64,000 bases of DNA from Mycobacterium persicum (GTDB lineage Bacteria; Actinomycetota; Actinomycetes; Mycobacteriales; Mycobacteriaceae). This document shows, piece by piece, positions 36,816-47,521 of this stretch. The stretch is taken from positions 44,696-108,695 of the forward strand of contig NZ_MVIF01000005.1 in the NCBI RefSeq assembly GCF_002086675.1. The letters run 5' to 3'. The notes under the pieces were generated by a model, which did no database searches, had not been told where the DNA came from, and saw only the letters and a program-made list of their open reading frames with translations. Each line of letters begins with the position of its first letter. The stretch's first letter is position 1. The translations under genes and the position numbers were made by a program.

Positions 36816-39800
36816 ATGGAAACACGTGTCACTCCCATTGCGGTCATCGGCATGGGATGTCGGCTTCCGGGGGGAATCGACTCGCCCGAGAAACTGTGGG
36901 AGTCGTTGCTGCGTGGCGACGACTTGGTCACCGAGATTCCACCAGACCGCTGGGAGGCCGACGACTATTACGACCCTGAGCCCGGAGTGCCTGGGCGGAC
37001 GGTGTCGCGGTGGGGTGCGTTCCTCGACGACGTCGCCGGATTCGATGCCGAGTTCTTCGGGATCAGCGAGCGGGAGGCGATCTCGATCGATCCGCAGCAC
37101 CGGCTATTGCTGGAAACCTCGTGGGAGGCGATCGAGCATGCCGGCCTGGACCCGGCGTCGCTGGCCGGCTCATCGACGGCGGTGTTCACCGGTCTGACAC
37201 ATGAGGACTACCTGGTGGTCACCCATGGAGCCAGCGGCTTGGCGAGCCCCTACGTGGTGACCGGACTGAACAACAGCGTGGCATCCGGGCGGATCGCCTA
37301 CGCACTGGGCCTGCATGGTCCGGCGTTGACGTTTGACACTGCGTGTTCGTCGGGTCTGATGGCGGTGCACTTGGCCTGTCGCAGCCTGCACGACGGCGAA
37401 AGCGACCTGGCGTTGGCGGGCGGCTGCGCGGTACTGCTGGAGCCGCACGCAAGCGTGGCGGCATCCGGTCAGGGCATGCTCTCACCGACCGGACGTTGCC
37501 ACTCCTTCGACGCCGACGCGGACGGGTTTGTGCGTTCCGAGGGGTGCGCGATGGTGTTGCTCAAGCGGCTGCCGGATGCGCTGCGCGACGGCGACCGGAT
37601 TCTCGCCGTGGTGCGCGGCACCGCCACCAATCAGGACGGTCGCACGGAGACGCTCACGATGCCGTCGGAGGATGCCCAGGTGGCCGTGTACCGCGCGGCG
37701 TTGGCGGCAGCGGGCGTGGAGGCCGAAACGGTCGGCGCGGTCGAGGCGCACGGCACCGGCACACCAATCGGTGACCCGATCGAATACCGGGGCCTGGCGC
37801 GGGTGTACGGCGCCGGCACCCGGTGTGCGCTCGGGTCGGCCAAGAGCAACATGGGCCACAGCACTGCCGCGGCGGGGGCGGTCGGTCTGATCAAGGCCAT
37901 TCTGTCCATGCAGCACGGGGTGCTGCCGCCGCTGCTGCACTTCAACCGCCTTCCCGATGAACTTGCCGGGATCGAGACGGGACTCTTTGTGCCGCAGGCG
38001 GTTACGCCGTGGCCCAATGGCGACGACCACGCGCCGAAGCGGGTCGCGGTGTCGTCGTTCGGGATGTCGGGAACGAACGTACACGCGATCCTGGAGCAAG
38101 CACCGGCACAGGCACCAGGCCGCGCAGTAGTTTCCGCGCCGGCGTCCGAGGCGGGGGGGCCGCTGCTGTTCCCCATCTCGTCCAGCTCCACCGAAGGGCT
38201 GCGACAGACCGCACGCCGGCTTGCCGAATGGGTGGAAGACCACCAGGACTCCGTGGTGCCGTCGGATGTGGCCTACACGTTGGCGCGGCGGCGCGCGCCC
38301 CGGCCGGGGCGCACCGCGGTGGGGGCCAGCGGTCTGCCCGAGCTGGTCCAGGGGTTGCGTGAGGTCGCCGATGGCGAGCTCCCGTATGAGGCCGCGGTGG
38401 GGCAGGGCGACCGCGGACCGGTGTGGGTATTTTCCGGTCAGGGTTCGCAGTGGGCGGCGATGGGCGTTGACCTGCTGGCGAGCGAACCGGTTTTCGCCGC
38501 CACCATCGCGGCGCTCGAGCCGGTCATTGCCGAAGAATCGGGCTTTTCGGTCACCGAGGCCATGACTGCGCCAGAGACGGTGACCGGCATCGACAAGGTG
38601 CAGCCGACCATCTTTGCAATGCAGACCGCGTTGGCCGCCACGATGGAGCAGTCCTACGGAGTCCGCCCGGGCGCGGTGGTCGGACACTCGCTGGGCGAAG
38701 CGGCCGCAGCCGTGGTCGCTGGAGCGCTGTCGCTGGAAGATGGGGCGCGGGTCATCTGCCGCCGCTCGAAGTTGATGTGCCGCATTTCCGGGGCCGGCGC
38801 GATGGCGTCGGTGGAACTGCCTGCCAAGCAAGTGAATTCGGAGCTGATGGCACGCGGAATCGACGATGTCGCGGTCTCGGTGGTGGCCTCGCCGCAGTCG
38901 ACGGTGATCGGCGGCGCCACCGAAACGGTGCGCGATCTGGTCGCACGGTGGGAGCAGCGTGACGTGATGGCGCGGGAGGTGGCCGTCGATGTCGCATCGC
39001 ATTCGCCTCAAGTCGACCCGATCCTTGACGACTTGGCCGCGGCCTTGGGTGATCTCAAACCGATGACACCCAAGGTTCCGTACTACTCGGCGACGTTGTT
39101 CGACCCGCGCGAGCGGCCGGTGTGCGATGCCCGGTACTGGGTGGACAATCTGCGGAATACGGTCCAATTCGCTGCGGCGGTGCAGGCTGCGCTGGAGGAC
39201 GGCTACCGGGTCTTCGCCGAGTTGTCACCTCACCCGTTGCTGACCCGGGCCGTCGACCAGACCGCCCGCAGTCTCGACATGTCGGCGGCGGCTCTGGCGG
39301 GCATGCGGCGTGAGCAGCCGCTGCCGCTGGGGCTGCGCGGATTGCTGACTGATCTGCACAGCGCGGGTGCCGCCGTGGACTTTTCGGTGTTGTATCCCGC
39401 GGGCCGGCTCGTCGATACGCCGTTGCCGGCGTGGACCCACCCGCACTTGTACATCGAAGGCGAAGGGCAAGAACAAAGGGCGCAAGGCGCCTGCACCATT
39501 ACCGTGCATCCGCTGCTGGGCTCGCATGTGCGGCTCACCGAACAGCCGGAGCGCCACGTCTGGCAGGCCGATATCGGTACCGCGACGTTGTCCTGGCTCA
39601 GCGACCACCAGGTGCATAGCGTGGCCGCACTGCCCGGCGCAGCCTACTGTGAGATGGCGTTGGCCGCGGCGGGGGAGGTTTTCGGCGAGGCGTCGGAGGT
39701 CCGCGACATCGCCTTTGAGCAAATGCTTTTGCTCGACGAGCAGACCCCGATCGACGCAATCGCCTCGGTCGATGCGCCAGGTGTCGTCAACTTCGCGGTG

Positions 39801-42800
39801 GCGTCTAATCAGGACGGTGAGAGTACGCGGCACGCCACCGCGACGCTGCATGCCGTCGCGGACGATTTGTTGCCGCCGGCCTACGACATCGCCGCCCTGT
39901 TGGCGGCGCACCCGTCCAGTGTGAACGGGGCCGAGATGCGGGAATCGTTCGCCAAGCGTGGCGTTCAGTTAGGTTCCGCGTTCAGCGGTCTGGCCACCGC
40001 GCACACCGCGGAGGCCGGAGCCGGCACCGTGTTGGCGGAGGTCGGGTTGCCCGCTTCGATCCGCTTCCAACAGGGCGCCTACCACGTTCATCCCGCGCTG
40101 CTGGATGCCTGTTTCCAGTCGGTCGGTGCCGGCGTCGATGCCGCCGGCAGCGGTGGTCTGCTGTTGCCACTGGGTGTGCGCAGCCTGCGTATCTATGGAC
40201 CAACACGCAATGCCCGCTACTGCTACACACGGCTGACCAAGGCCGGGGTCACTGGGGGCGAGGCTGACCTCGACGTGTTGGACGAGCACGGGACCGTGCT
40301 GCTGGCGGTGCGAGGCCTGCACATGGGAACCGGTACGTCCGAAAGCGCCGAGCGCAACCGCGTGCTCAGCGAGCGGCTGCTGACCCTGGCGTGGCAGCAG
40401 CGAAACCTGCCCGAGGCCACCGCGGCCGAGGCGGGATCATGGCTGCTGATCGACGCCTCCGACGGCGCCGACATGCTGACTTCCACGTTGACGGACGCCC
40501 TGAAAACCCACGGCCCCCAAGGCACCGAATGCAGCACCCTGCACTTGCCGAGGGAGGTCGAGGCGGCAACCACGCTGGAAAGGCTCGGCAGTCAGCTGCG
40601 TGCTCGCGCGAACAACGGTGTCGTGATCCTCTGTGGGCCGCGCGGCGGCGAGCCGGACCAGGACAGCCTGTTGGAGGGCCGCGAGCAGGTGCGTCATCTG
40701 GTTCGGATCATCCGGGAGCTGGCGGAATTGGAGGGTGAGCTTCCTCGCCTGTTCGTCGTGACCAGGCAAGCCCAGATCGTTCGGTCGGACGACCAGGCGA
40801 ACCTGGAGCAGGCCGGGCTACGTGGCTTGCTGCGGGTGATCGGCAGCGAACACCCGCTGTTGCGCACCACCCACATCGATGTGGACGAACACACGGAAGT
40901 AGAAAAGGTGGCCCAGCAACTGCTGGGAGGCTCCGATGAGGACGAGACCGCCTGGCGCGATGGTGACTGGTATGTGGCGCGCCTTTGCCCCAGCCCGCTG
41001 AGCCATGACGAGCGACAAACCACCACTGTCGACCATGAACACGACAGTGTGCGGCTGCACGTTCGCACGCCCGGCGACCTGCAAACACTGGAACTCGCCG
41101 CCTGTGATCGCGTTCCGCCCGGGCCCGGGCAGATCGAGGTGGCTGTCACCCACTCCAGCATCAACTTCGCCGACGTTCTTATCGCGTTCGGAAAATTCCC
41201 CATCATCGACGACCGCGAGCCGCAGTTGGGCATGGATTTCGTCGGTGTGGTGACGGCAGTCGGGGAAGGGGTAGTCGACCACCAGGTCGGTGACCGCGTC
41301 GGCGGCTTTTCCGAAGGAGGCTGCTGGCGCAACTTCCTCACGTGCAACGCCAACCTCGCAGTCACGCTTCCACCCGGGCTGGCCGATGAACAGGCGATCG
41401 CGGCGGCCACCGCAAACGCCACCGCCTGGTACGGGCTGCACGACCTGGCCGGGATCAAGGCCGGTGACAAAGTGTTGATCCACTCCGCAACTGGTGGCGT
41501 GGGACAGGCGGCCATTTCCATCGCGCGTGCCGCCGGAGCGGAGATCTTCGCGACCGCCGGCAATCCGCGCAAGCGCGCCATGCTGCACGACATGGGCATC
41601 GAGCACGTCTACGACTCCCGCAGCGTCGAGTTCGCCGATCAAATCCGGCGCGACACCGACGGGTACGGGGTGGATATCGTGCTGAACTCGCTGACCGGTG
41701 CGGCTCAGCGGGCCGGGCTGGAGCTGCTTGCGTTCGGTGGGCGGTTCGTCGAAATCGGCAAAGCCGACGTGTACGGCAACACCCGGCTGGGTCTGTACCC
41801 GTTCCGTCGCGGGCTGACGTTCTACTACCTGGACCTGGCGCTGATGTCCGTGCTGCAGCCCGACCGCGTCCGCGAGTTGCTCACCACGGTGTTCAAACTG
41901 ACCGCGGACGGTGTGCTGACCGCACCGGAGTGCACGCACTACCCGCTGGCCGACGCTGCCAATGCCATCCGGGCGATGAGCAATGCCGAGCACACCGGCA
42001 AGCTGCTGCTCGACATGCCGCGCAGCGGGCGCAGCAGTGCCGTGGTGTCTCCGGAGCGGGTGCCGGTGTTCCGCCGCGACGGCGCCTACATCATCACGGG
42101 TGGCCTAGGGGGTCTTGGCCTGTTCTTCGCCTCGAAACTGGCTGCGGCGGGCTGTGGTCGGATCGTGCTGACCGCTCGTTCCCAGCCAAACCCCAAGGCG
42201 CGGCAGGCCATCGAGAGTCTTCGCGCGGCCGGTGCCGACATCGTGGTGGAGTGCGGCAATATCGCCGAACCTGAGACCGGTGATCGCCTGGTGAGCGTGG
42301 CAACCGCCACCGGGCTTCCGGTACGCGGCGTGCTGCATTCGGCGGCGGTGGTCGAGGATGCCACGCTGGCCAACATCACCGATGAGCTGATCGACCGCGA
42401 CTGGTCCCCGAAGGTTTTCGGATCGTGGAACCTGCACCGCGCCATGAGTGGACAGCCGCTGGACTGGTTCTGCTTATTCTCCTCGGGTGCGGCCCTATTG
42501 GGGTCGCCCGGGCAGGGTGCCTATGCCGCGGCCAACAGTTGGGTCGACGCCTTCGCTCACTGGCGCCGTGCGCAAGGACTGCCGGTCTGCGCGATCGCGT
42601 GGGGTGCGTGGGCAGAGGTAGGTCGCGCCACGTTCCTGGCCGAGGGCGGCGAAGTCATGATCACCCCGGATGAAGGTGCGTACGCCTTCGAAACATTGCT
42701 GCGCTATGACCGCGCATACACCGGGTACATCCCCATCATCGGGGCGCCTTGGCTGCCCGACCTTGTCCGGCGCAGCCCGTGGGGTGAAATGTTCCAATCA

Positions 42801-43121
42801 GCTGGCCAAGGCTCAAGGGGCCCAAGCAAATTCCGCACCGAGCTGATGTCGGTGCCGCAAGATGAATGGCCCGCCCGACTGCGGCGTCTGATCGTCGAGC
42901 AGGCTAGCGTGATCCTGCGTCGCACAGTCGACGCCGACCGCCCATTCCTCGAGTACGGTCTGGACTCTTTGGGGATGCTCGAAATGCGTACTCACATTGA
43001 GGCCGAGGCCGGGATCCGCCTGTCTCCCAAGGTCATCGCGACGCACAACACCGCGCGCGCCTTGGCCCAGCACCTGGCGGACACGCTGGCCCAGGAAGAA
43101 GCGGCGACGCCGGCGGCATAA
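36816..43121 (+). CDS. mas: Mycocerosic acid synthase Mas
   Basis: An iterative type I PKS that elongates fatty acyl chains with methylmalonyl-CoA to mycocerosic acids, the acyl groups of DIM and PGL. It has 2101 residues, close to the 2111 of M. tuberculosis. Domain order: KS (C177 in DTACSSG), AT (S625 in GHSLGE), DH (H931 in LSDHQVH), ER (nucleotide loop near 1558), KR (GGLGGLG from 1762, motif [21 protein letters not shown]) and ACP (S2051 in GLDSLGM). There is no thioesterase; PapA5 releases the product. ATG 36816. A strong hairpin follows the stop. Confidence 0.97.
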   Translation: METRVTPIAVIGMGCRLPGGIDSPEKLWESLLRGDDLVTEIPPDRWEADDYYDPEPGVPGRTVSRWGAFLDDVAGFDAEFFGISEREAISIDPQHRLLLETSWEAIEHAGLDPASLAGSSTAVFTGLTHEDYLVVTHGASGLASPYVVTGLNNSVASGRIAYALGLHGPALTFDTACSSGLMAVHLACRSLHDGESDLALAGGCAVLLEPHASVAASGQGMLSPTGRCHSFDADADGFVRSEGCAMVLLKRLPDALRDGDRILAVVRGTATNQDGRTETLTMPSEDAQVAVYRAALAAAGVEAETVGAVEAHGTGTPIGDPIEYRGLARVYGAGTRCALGSAKSNMGHSTAAAGAVGLIKAILSMQHGVLPPLLHFNRLPDELAGIETGLFVPQAVTPWPNGDDHAPKRVAVSSFGMSGTNVHAILEQAPAQAPGRAVVSAPASEAGGPLLFPISSSSTEGLRQTARRLAEWVEDHQDSVVPSDVAYTLARRRAPRPGRTAVGASGLPELVQGLREVADGELPYEAAVGQGDRGPVWVFSGQGSQWAAMGVDLLASEPVFAATIAALEPVIAEESGFSVTEAMTAPETVTGIDKVQPTIFAMQTALAATMEQSYGVRPGAVVGHSLGEAAAAVVAGALSLEDGARVICRRSKLMCRISGAGAMASVELPAKQVNSELMARGIDDVAVSVVASPQSTVIGGATETVRDLVARWEQRDVMAREVAVDVASHSPQVDPILDDLAAALGDLKPMTPKVPYYSATLFDPRERPVCDARYWVDNLRNTVQFAAAVQAALEDGYRVFAELSPHPLLTRAVDQTARSLDMSAAALAGMRREQPLPLGLRGLLTDLHSAGAAVDFSVLYPAGRLVDTPLPAWTHPHLYIEGEGQEQRAQGACTITVHPLLGSHVRLTEQPERHVWQADIGTATLSWLSDHQVHSVAALPGAAYCEMALAAAGEVFGEASEVRDIAFEQMLLLDEQTPIDAIASVDAPGVVNFAVASNQDGESTRHATATLHAVADDLLPPAYDIAALLAAHPSSVNGAEMRESFAKRGVQLGSAFSGLATAHTAEAGAGTVLAEVGLPASIRFQQGAYHVHPALLDACFQSVGAGVDAAGSGGLLLPLGVRSLRIYGPTRNARYCYTRLTKAGVTGGEADLDVLDEHGTVLLAVRGLHMGTGTSESAERNRVLSERLLTLAWQQRNLPEATAAEAGSWLLIDASDGADMLTSTLTDALKTHGPQGTECSTLHLPREVEAATTLERLGSQLRARANNGVVILCGPRGGEPDQDSLLEGREQVRHLVRIIRELAELEGELPRLFVVTRQAQIVRSDDQANLEQAGLRGLLRVIGSEHPLLRTTHIDVDEHTEVEKVAQQLLGGSDEDETAWRDGDWYVARLCPSPLSHDERQTTTVDHEHDSVRLHVRTPGDLQTLELAACDRVPPGPGQIEVAVTHSSINFADVLIAFGKFPIIDDREPQLGMDFVGVVTAVGEGVVDHQVGDRVGGFSEGGCWRNFLTCNANLAVTLPPGLADEQAIAAATANATAWYGLHDLAGIKAGDKVLIHSATGGVGQAAISIARAAGAEIFATAGNPRKRAMLHDMGIEHVYDSRSVEFADQIRRDTDGYGVDIVLNSLTGAAQRAGLELLAFGGRFVEIGKADVYGNTRLGLYPFRRGLTFYYLDLALMSVLQPDRVRELLTTVFKLTADGVLTAPECTHYPLADAANAIRAMSNAEHTGKLLLDMPRSGRSSAVVSPERVPVFRRDGAYIITGGLGGLGLFFASKLAAAGCGRIVLTARSQPNPKARQAIESLRAAGADIVVECGNIAEPETGDRLVSVATATGLPVRGVLHSAAVVEDATLANITDELIDRDWSPKVFGSWNLHRAMSGQPLDWFCLFSSGAALLGSPGQGAYAAANSWVDAFAHWRRAQGLPVCAIAWGAWAEVGRATFLAEGGEVMITPDEGAYAFETLLRYDRAYTGYIPIIGAPWLPDLVRRSPWGEMFQSAGQGSRGPSKFRTELMSVPQDEWPARLRRLIVEQASVILRRTVDADRPFLEYGLDSLGMLEMRTHIEAEAGIRLSPKVIATHNTARALAQHLADTLAQEEAATPAA

Positions 43122-43141
43122 AGGCCGGAGCTTGGTTGACC

Positions 43142-43169
43142 CCGGGGACGACTCGCTGGTCGTCCCCGG
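43142..43169 (+). terminator. Terminator hairpin after mas
   Basis: Perfect 11-bp arms CCGGGGACGAC (43142-43152) and GTCGTCCCCGG (43159-43169) enclose a 6-base loop, 20 bases after the mas stop. It stands between convergent genes. No T tract follows, as is common in mycobacteria. Confidence 0.7.
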
Positions 43170-43343
43170 TGCCTCCTACCCGGCCGCCAAAGTTGTTGGC
43201 CGGACAACGTTTTCTCAGGACCCCCCATGGGCGCTGTCGCGGCGACGCAGCGTCAGCGGTTTCGAAGACGAGGCCTGGATCAGCCGCTGGTTCAGCGGTA
43301 TCCCGCGGGACGCCTGCGGTCGGTCAATGTCTCCGACGCCGCC

Positions 43344-44153
43344 TCAGGGTTTGGTTAAGCAATAGACGCGGTAAGAGAATCCCCAGCTTTTCAGGGGATG
43401 TGTGGTCTTGCCATCCACTGCGAAAAGCTTTGCGTATACGCCCCGTAGCAGCCGCGGCGTATTGCGATCGTAAAGCGCCTTCAGTGACGGCGACAATTTC
43501 TCGTATCCGCGCAGGATCTCATCATTGACCTCGGTCTGCGAAACGATTCGCATTGGCGCGTTGGCCAGCGCCGTCTCCCAGGCGGCAATGCCAAACGGGA
43601 GCCGGAAATCGGTGTACAGGAAATGGCCTCCCGGACGCAGGACCCGCGCCACTTCGCCGAGGAAACGAGGGAAATCAGGGTAGTAGAGTGAGGATTCGAT
43701 GTTGATCACGGCCTCGAACGATTCGTCGGCGAACGGCAGGTTCTGAGCATCGCCCTGCACGAAATCGAGGCCTGGAACATGGTGTTTCTTTTGGCAAAAC
43801 GCAACGCCGGCCGGGTTCAGGTCCAATCCGGTGTAGGACGCCGGGTGCAGGGTACGTGTGAGGTATGAGGCTCCGCCGCCGTGTCCGGCACCGACCTCCA
43901 GCACCCGTTTGCCGGTGAGATCCACCTGGGCCGCAACACGGTGGTAAAGCTGGATGGAGTACCGGTCGGGCTCGTCAGCGGGTTCCAGCGGTATCGCCAT
44001 CGGTGGATCCTCTTCGTAGCCCATGTTGAGGAACACCAGCTCATCGGTGGCGACGCGCTTGGTGAACGAAGGGTAAATGTACTTCTGGGCCTTCTGATTC
44101 AGCTTCCAGCCGACCGGGAGAACCACGTCGTACACGCGGTCTTTGAGTGCCAT
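43344..44153 (-). CDS. Rv2952-type SAM methyltransferase paralogue
   Basis: A 269-residue class I methyltransferase colinear with the Rv2952 homologue at 17350-18162: both have YEEDPPM at about 46-52, [17 protein letters not shown] at 84-100 and the RVLRPGG segment. The N-terminus differs (MALKDRVYDVVLPVGWKLNQ), as does the active-site face. No counterpart lies between papA5 and mas in M. tuberculosis. Related enzymes methylate rhamnose in glycopeptidolipids, so a sugar O-methyltransferase role for PGL seems more likely than a second phthiotriol enzyme. That is inference. It lies downstream of the Rv2959c-type gene on the same strand, 565 bases away, and faces mas tail to tail. Confidence 0.85.
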   Translation of the reverse strand: MALKDRVYDVVLPVGWKLNQKAQKYIYPSFTKRVATDELVFLNMGYEEDPPMAIPLEPADEPDRYSIQLYHRVAAQVDLTGKRVLEVGAGHGGGASYLTRTLHPASYTGLDLNPAGVAFCQKKHHVPGLDFVQGDAQNLPFADESFEAVINIESSLYYPDFPRFLGEVARVLRPGGHFLYTDFRLPFGIAAWETALANAPMRIVSQTEVNDEILRGYEKLSPSLKALYDRNTPRLLRGVYAKLFAVDGKTTHPLKSWGFSYRVYCLTKP

Positions 44154-44718
44154 ATGCGGAGTATGACAGGCCGCCGGTCAAGGTCCAAATGGTCCGCTCG
44201 GTGACCGCCGGAGCGGTCTGCCACGCCTCCGCCGCTATGTCCGCTACTGATACCGCTGATACCGCTGCCCCTCAACGGTTGGTACCACGGCGAGCTGATT
44301 CCGCCAGCCGCGGCGTCACCGGGGCTTCGGGTTGTCTGCGCCGCGCAGTTTGTGGGCGACAAACTCGTTGCGCCCGTGAGGGTGTCGAGTGCTGATTGAC
44401 ACTACGCAACGGCAGGTTGACGCATGCGATCAACCGGCCTGGCCGCGTACCCGTCTGGCGGCATCGCAAAGCCTCAGCCAGTCGGCCGGACACTGCCGGG
44501 GCGGTGGACCGAGCATGTCGGGGGCATTCGGCCAGCGCGCCCCAGCCGTGGAGAATGTCCACGGCGTCGTCTCCGACCATCCGATGAACCCGGGAAATTA
44601 TTCGGCACAGCGCAATTGGCATCTGTGGCAGAACGGATCAGCCGCCGCGCCGGTCGCTCGCATGCCCGGCACCTGCCGCGCATACGGCCTCGGCCATCCA
44701 ATTCTGCTGGCGGACCGC
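44154..44718. other. Gene-free interval between two methyltransferase genes
   Basis: 565 bases. Frames on both strands are Arg-rich and lack family similarity. A 9-bp repeat GATACCGCT occurs twice in tandem near 44247-44264. It probably holds the promoter of the minus-strand methyltransferase and may be leftover DNA from the insertion of these genes. Confidence 0.4.
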
Positions 44719-45441
44719 TTAGTTGCGGATCAGGAACCCGTTAGGAGCAGATGTCCAGCCGAACTTGTTCTCCCGCGCCACGTCATGCTTGTAATCGTTT
44801 GGGAATTCACGCTCGTAAGCCTCGATGGCCTCGTATGGGCCGGGTCCGAACCCCGGGAGGACGGGATGCCCATTGATATCGGAGTCCTCGACTATCAGGT
44901 AGTCGCCGGAGGAGAGAAGGGGCCGCAGCAGTTTCATCTCGGCCAGTACGTGATCCATGGAGTGGTCGCTGTCCAGGATGGCGAAGATGGTGCCGCGGTA
45001 CTCGCCTTTGAGTCGTTCGATGTGCTCGGCAACGGCTGGGACGGTGGATGAGGACTCAATGAACAGAATGTCAGGATCCCGACGGGCCATTGGATCGAGG
45101 GCCTTGTGTGAGATGTCGACTGAGACCACCTTGAACGGTTGGCCGGTGTGTCTCATGACGTTCGCGAAGAACAGCGCCGAACCGCCGTAGCGGCTGCCGA
45201 ACTCGATGACCAGCGAGGGCTTCAAGCCGAACAGGATCTCCTGGTAATTCCACATATCGCTCACGGACTTCCAGCACTGGACGCCCAACCACGTAGTCTG
45301 ATTCCACACCAAATTGCTGTAGTACCACTTATGGTATTCCTCCGCCGCGGAGCCGGTCGGTCGGTAAATCAGTTGGGCCACAGCGCTGGTGAGTTTCCGC
45401 AACACGTCCATCAGTCGCATGAATGTGCCCGCCACGTCCAT
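44719..45441 (-). CDS. Rhamnosyl O-methyltransferase, Rv2959c homologue
   Basis: Belongs to the CmcI (cephalosporin hydroxylase-like) methyltransferase family. Rv2959c methylates the 2-hydroxyl of the first rhamnose in PGL and p-hydroxybenzoic acid derivatives. This 240-residue protein matches Rv2959c strongly, including EEYHKWYY, CWKSVSDMWNYQEIL, PSLVIEFGSRYGGSA (75-89) and the C-terminal ENKFGWTSAPNGFLIRN. ATG 45441 has GAGGAG 10 bases upstream. In M. tuberculosis the gene sits beside Rv2958c at the other end of the locus. Here it is between papA5 and mas, so it has been relocated relative to that species. Confidence 0.93.
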   Translation of the reverse strand: MDVAGTFMRLMDVLRKLTSAVAQLIYRPTGSAAEEYHKWYYSNLVWNQTTWLGVQCWKSVSDMWNYQEILFGLKPSLVIEFGSRYGGSALFFANVMRHTGQPFKVVSVDISHKALDPMARRDPDILFIESSSTVPAVAEHIERLKGEYRGTIFAILDSDHSMDHVLAEMKLLRPLLSSGDYLIVEDSDINGHPVLPGFGPGPYEAIEAYEREFPNDYKHDVARENKFGWTSAPNGFLIRN

Positions 45442-46213
45442 CCCGTCATCTCCTCACTAGCCAGTCCGCGGTTATTGAAGTATTGGCCATTTGACCAGTT
45501 GCCGGACGGAACCTATGGTGTCGGCGCGGACTCGAGTATGGCGATCCTTCAGGCCCGCATGTTGTCAACCTAGTTGGCTCCGTGAGTTGCCTCTCTCCGG
45601 CTCAGTGCCAGGTCAGCGCGACCCGGCCTACCGGCTCAAGATGTTCTGAGGCGGCCACTGCACCGCAGGATCGTAGCAGATACCCGCATTCGTTGGTACG
45701 GCGATTGACGGCAAATTCGGGTTAATGCGATTGGCGTCGGCCCTTTTCGAAGTTAGCGCACCCGCCCGTCCTGCAAATGAAAGTGAGCTTTCTTATGATC
45801 ATCATCACGGTGGAGAATACGTGGAAAGCGTCGGTGTGATGTCGCACGCTGGACGCCGTTATGGCGCCAGACCTTGGGGCACACCGGACAAGGTTCCCAG
45901 GATGTTGCGACGCAGGGTGTCCATTCGCCGTTGGTGCCGTGTGGCCGGAGAATACCTCCGCCGGACCAGCAGTGGAGGTCGCGGCCGTTATCGTCTGCTC
46001 TTAACTCAGCTCGACACCGTCGCCGCCGACATCACCGGGTCCGCTGATCTCCTGTGCCCCACAAGATTGGATTGGCTCAATGACGCGGATCAAGCGCCGG
46101 TCCGGCGTGGTCGGCAAACCGGTTATCCGGCAACGCCGCCGCTACCTGCATCACCCACGAGACGCCAGCTCCCCGGCTGGTTGACGAATTACTCTGCAGC
46201 CGTTGACATCCGG
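45442..46213. other. 772-base gene-free interval upstream of the Rv2959c homologue
   Basis: No convincing gene is seen between the papA5 stop and the methyltransferase start. An open plus-strand frame from 45725 continues antisense through papA5 but resembles no known protein. The part near 45721-45840 is relatively AT-rich. It presumably contains a promoter for the methyltransferase, perhaps with remnants of an older insertion. Confidence 0.4.
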
Positions 46214-47473
46214 TTATTCCATAACCCAGCCATACTCGGAGGGAACAGTGCACAGCATGGAACGTATCATCTCGAGGGACTTTTCCGGTTCCGCCAGGTG
46301 CCCATGATGCTCGATGATCAGTTGCCCATCGTAGACGCCACACGAATACAGATCGAGAGGGACGCTGATGGAGCAATAGAACTGGCCCCGAATGTCTTTC
46401 AGCTCAAGACCCGGTGGTGTGCGCATAGTTGGGAACGCGGTTGCGTCGGTGCAGAAGACAAGTGGCGGCAGCCCGGCAGGAGTTCCTTCGAATGCTGTGC
46501 CGAAGTGGAGCCCCGACTGCTGGATCACACCATTGGCCAAATCAGCGCGCAGGGTGGCAACGATATCGCTTGCCAGATCGACGATGTCGGTATCCGGGCC
46601 GATCTCCGCAAGGTAGGAGGCTGCCCCGAGCAGGTTCGTGCTTTCGGTCGGCGCCACCGGCGGCGCAAGAAGAAATCGCAAGTCGACGGGGTAAACGTAG
46701 GGGATCGGGACGTGCGGGGTGTTGCGCAGCCGCCACTCGGTCAGCAGGATAGCCGCCGCGACCACGGCGTTGACGCTGAGTCGATGTTCACGCCCGAATG
46801 CAACGAGGTCCGATGTCTCCAGCTTGGAGAGCAGGAGTCTGCTCACTGGAACAGCTTGGGGTGATCCAGGATCGGCGAGGACAGCCGCCTTGGTGGTGTC
46901 AGGAAGCTCATAGGCGAACATCACCGACATGAAACGCTCGGCTCCCGATAGCCCTTGCTTCTTGACGCCCCGCTGTTCGAGCAGGATCTCCATGGGCAGC
47001 GGGGCGGACTGCGGGATTATCGGACCGGGATCACCGGTAGTTACCGCATCGGTGTACCGGGAGAACAGCTCGTCTACGAGAGCGGCCCCGTGGTGACCAT
47101 CGGCCATGCTGTGATGGACATACAGGGTCAGCTCGGCCCCTCCCTCGTTGAGCGTCAGCCGCGAATCCATCAACGACACACTCTGGTCGAGCCGGATCTG
47201 TGAGTCTCCCGAAGACGCCCCGTTGGTGCCGTCGACGACACAGATCCCCGAGTGGAGCATGTCGTCGGCAACCAGATTCCAACCGCCATCGGGGCTTGGC
47301 TCGAGGTGACCCGCCAAGACCGGATGGGCCTCGAGGAGGGCATCGAAAGCATCCGACAGCGCGTCGACGTCGACCGCGCCGCGCAGCTGGATTGTCATCG
47401 ACGTGAAAACCTCGTACTGCGCAAAGATTTCTTCACTGTGCGACAGCTTTCGAATCACGGATCCGGAAAACAC
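46214..47473 (-). CDS. papA5: Phthiocerol/phenolphthiocerol diester synthase PapA5
   Basis: Acyltransferase that moves mycocerosic acids from Mas onto the two hydroxyls of (phenol)phthiocerol. It has 419 residues (M. tuberculosis 422), GTG 47473. The HHXXXDG motif is HHSMADG at 120-126 with H121 and D125 catalytic. The long match to M. tuberculosis PapA5 includes MTIQLRG, VIQQSGLHFGTAFEGTP and the C-terminal VPSEYGW. It follows drrC after 48 bases and ends the pps-drr-papA5 transcription unit. Confidence 0.97.
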   Translation of the reverse strand: MFSGSVIRKLSHSEEIFAQYEVFTSMTIQLRGAVDVDALSDAFDALLEAHPVLAGHLEPSPDGGWNLVADDMLHSGICVVDGTNGASSGDSQIRLDQSVSLMDSRLTLNEGGAELTLYVHHSMADGHHGAALVDELFSRYTDAVTTGDPGPIIPQSAPLPMEILLEQRGVKKQGLSGAERFMSVMFAYELPDTTKAAVLADPGSPQAVPVSRLLLSKLETSDLVAFGREHRLSVNAVVAAAILLTEWRLRNTPHVPIPYVYPVDLRFLLAPPVAPTESTNLLGAASYLAEIGPDTDIVDLASDIVATLRADLANGVIQQSGLHFGTAFEGTPAGLPPLVFCTDATAFPTMRTPPGLELKDIRGQFYCSISVPLDLYSCGVYDGQLIIEHHGHLAEPEKSLEMIRSMLCTVPSEYGWVME

Positions 47474-47521
47474 CTCAAGAACCCCTACTGGTCATTGCAT
47501 GCCGGGCCAGCGCATGCTCGG

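Noticed and set aside
45725..46864. A 379-codon plus-strand frame running antisense into papA5
   Set aside because: About half of it is antisense to papA5, composition is Arg-rich, and no Shine-Dalgarno site or domain supports it.
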